Below are positions 4,551 through 5,499 of a stretch of 5,499 bases of DNA, in pieces. The notes under the pieces are model-generated. The model had not been told where the DNA came from. It did no database searches and worked only from the letters and a program-made list of their open reading frames with translations. Origin of the DNA: Spirochaetia bacterium. GTDB lineage: Bacteria; Spirochaetota; Spirochaetia; Treponematales; Breznakiellaceae. The translations under genes and the position numbers were made by a program. The stretch is taken from contig BNVB01000106.1 of NCBI GenBank assembly GCA_025997795.1, forward strand, positions 1 through 5,499. Direction: 5' to 3'. Position 1 is the stretch's first letter. Every line of letters begins with the position of its first letter.

Positions 4551-4579
4551 TTGATAGAACCATCAAAATATGGTACTAT
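4551..4579 (+). promoter_or_regulatory. Promoter of the second Phd/YefM module
   Basis: TTGATA (4551-4556; 5/6) and TACTAT (4574-4579; 4/6) are separated by 17 nt, with a predicted start near 4586. The leader would be about 14 nt and contains a GGGTGG-type ribosome binding site just before the ATG at 4600. The element directly follows the shared 28-bp sequence. Confidence 0.5.
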
Positions 4580-4599
4580 AAAAGGCAGGGTGGTATTAT

Positions 4600-4872
4600 A
4601 TGATAAATTTAGTGGAAGATATTAGGCCAATTTCCTATGTAAAGGCTCATACGGCCGATATTATGAGACAGGTGGAAGAAAAAAATAACCCGGTGGTTAT
4701 TACCCAAAATGGAGAAGCACGGGCTGTTTTAATGAATGTAGGTTATTACCAGAATATTATGGATGCAATAAATTTGCTTAAAATAGTATCCATTGGGGAG
4801 AATGATATAAAAAATGGAAGATCATTTTCCGAAGAAGAAATGGATAAAAAAGTCGAAGCGATACTGGGCTAA
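4600..4872 (+). CDS. Phd/YefM-family antitoxin of a RelE/ParE module
   Basis: This protein is 90 residues and full length for the family. The N-terminal half carries the Phd/YefM signature, RPISYVKAHTADIMRQVEE followed by NPVVITQNGEARAVLMNV, a fold that dimerises and binds operator DNA. Residues about 48-90 (YYQNIMDAINLLKIVSIGEN, then the acidic SFSEEEMDKKVEAIL) form the toxin-binding helices. The gene is followed after 4 nt by the start of a RelE/ParE-type toxin, the usual antitoxin-first order. Autorepression of the promoter at 4551-4579 is expected from the family. It appears intact, whereas its partner is frameshifted. Confidence 0.9.
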   Translation: MINLVEDIRPISYVKAHTADIMRQVEEKNNPVVITQNGEARAVLMNVGYYQNIMDAINLLKIVSIGENDIKNGRSFSEEEMDKKVEAILG

Positions 4873-4876
4873 ATAA

Positions 4877-5211
4877 ATGAGATGCAAAATTATTTGGTCA
4901 CAAGATGCCGGAGAAGAATTACTTGAAATTGTATCATGGTATAAATATAATGTTGGAGTAAATGTTGCACGAAAAACGTATACTAAAATAAACACCAAAT
5001 TAAAAAATTAAAAGACATGCCGGGAATAGGAAGACCGGTACAAATATTAAAGGATATCGGCGTAAATGACTATCTACAAATTATTATGGAACATTGGATA
5101 CTATATTATAAAATAGAAAAAGAAAATATAAAAATAATATCAATAATTGATGGAAGAAGAAATTTGGAAGAAATATTATATAAAAAAATAATAGACGGAA
5201 AGATAAAATAG
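4877..5211 (+). pseudogene. RelE/ParE-type toxin split by a -1 frameshift
   Basis: The first frame, from the ATG at 4877, gives MRCKIIWSQDAGEELLEIVS and continues to INTKLKN, stopping at the TAA at 5009-5011 after 44 residues. The second frame, -1 relative to it, gives LKDMPGIGRPVQILKDIG, then YLQIIMEHWILYYKIEKEN and IISIIDGRRNLEEILY, ending at 5211. Joined, they make an about 111-residue protein with the full RelE/ParE order: K-I-I-W-S strand, two helices, the MPGIGRPV turn, the W-I-L-Y-Y strand and the I-I-D-G-R-R strand. ParE-type proteins poison gyrase and RelE-type cleave ribosome-bound mRNA; which applies is not clear. The frame break lies on six As (5002-5007) forming A AAA AAT, so either a one-base loss from seven As or programmed slippage explains it. 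Confidence 0.85.
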
Positions 5212-5262
5212 GGTACGATATTTTTCCCGGCCTGAAGGAACGGGAGGCATCTGTGAGGCACT

Positions 5263-5376
5263 TTATACTATTCTTACTTCTAATTCTTTTCCCATTGCAA
5301 TTTTATTTAAAAAATCAAATGATGGATTATAATTCCCACTTTCCAGTCTTGAAATATTGGATTGCCGTGTTCCTGC
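5263..5376 (-). pseudogene. HigA-like XRE regulator, C-terminal remnant
   Basis: On the minus strand AGTRQSNISRLESGNYNPSF, then DFLNKIAMGKELEVRIV and a TAA at 5265-5263, match the recognition helix and following helix of XRE/Cro-type helix-turn-helix antitoxins such as HigA. In these, GTRQSNISRLESG is the DNA-recognition segment. The first helices of the domain are missing: upstream in the same frame the sequence (PLSDKDGRRP) no longer fits the family. The run KIAMGKE appears two residues shorter than the usual KIAxAxGKE, hinting at a small internal deletion. An ATG at 5448 could drive a 61-residue chimera. No HigB-like toxin is visible in the window. Confidence 0.65.
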
Positions 5377-5441
5377 TGGACGCCTGCCATCTTTATCTGA
5401 TAAAGGTATCGCCGCTCCGTGCCATTCTTGCCACGGGGAAT

Positions 5442-5498
5442 TTACCATGCCTTCGGCTTATACTCGCCTTTTGGTTCAAAGATGTTAAACGTATCACC
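5442..5498 (-). CDS. Possible C-terminal end of a gene lying beyond the window
   Basis: The minus-strand frame entering from the right edge reads GDTFNIFEPKGEYKPKAW and stops at the TAA at 5444-5442. The composition and the KPKAW ending look like the C-terminus of a real protein, but 18 residues are too few to name it. The alternative is that the frame is a chance opening next to the XRE remnant. Confidence 0.25.
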   Translation of the reverse strand, partial: GDTFNIFEPKGEYKPKAW

Positions 5499-5499
5499 G

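Noticed and set aside
4403..4603. 66-residue plus-strand frame between the second leader and the Phd antitoxin
   Set aside because: It crosses the duplicated leader in a wrong frame, then the 28-bp repeat and the promoter; there is no ribosome binding site or recognisable motif.

Overview
The window is an accessory, gene-poor mosaic. It most resembles the genome of a spirochaete of the genus Treponema, perhaps a gut-associated species. That guess rests on three things: a polymorphic beta-helix surface protein of the kind abundant in such genomes, a DUF1566-like fragment, and many small toxin-antitoxin (TA) modules separated by short GC-rich palindromic repeats. No rRNA, tRNA or housekeeping gene is present, so the assignment is inference.

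Layout. Positions 1-1228 hold the 3' part of a GC-rich repetitive surface protein whose 5' end is broken. Positions 1259-1459 are the first copy of a dispersed ~200-bp repeat, which runs directly into a fragment of a DUF1566-type domain (1460-1654). A very short remnant of another gene start lies on the minus strand (1644-1685). Positions 1742-1840 look like a complete small-RNA unit: a near-consensus promoter, about 64 nt of well-folded RNA and an intrinsic terminator. It converges on a minus-strand gene (1839-2450) for a probable PD-(D/E)xK or CdiA-CT-like nuclease.

From 2518 to the end the window is a TA graveyard. In order it holds a duplicated scrap of a hicB 3' end, repeat copy 2, a 5'-truncated hicA toxin overlapping an intact hicB antitoxin, and repeat copy 3. 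An intact Phd/YefM-type antitoxin plus PIN-domain (VapC-like) toxin follows. Next are two near-identical truncated leaders of a third small antitoxin-like gene with a partial repeat copy 4 between them. Then come a Phd/YefM antitoxin with a RelE/ParE-type toxin split by a -1 frameshift, and finally a minus-strand remnant of a HigA-like XRE regulator.

How the parts work together. Only the PIN module (3412-4049) looks fully intact. HicB is left as an orphan antitoxin with a beheaded toxin. The RelE/ParE toxin is either dead or made by frameshifting at an A AAA AAT heptamer. The repeat copies sit at gene breakpoints, suggesting that recombination or insertion at these elements shaped the region. 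The most interesting leads are the slippery-site toxin, the small RNA convergent with the nuclease gene, and a 28-bp sequence shared upstream of the two Phd-type modules.
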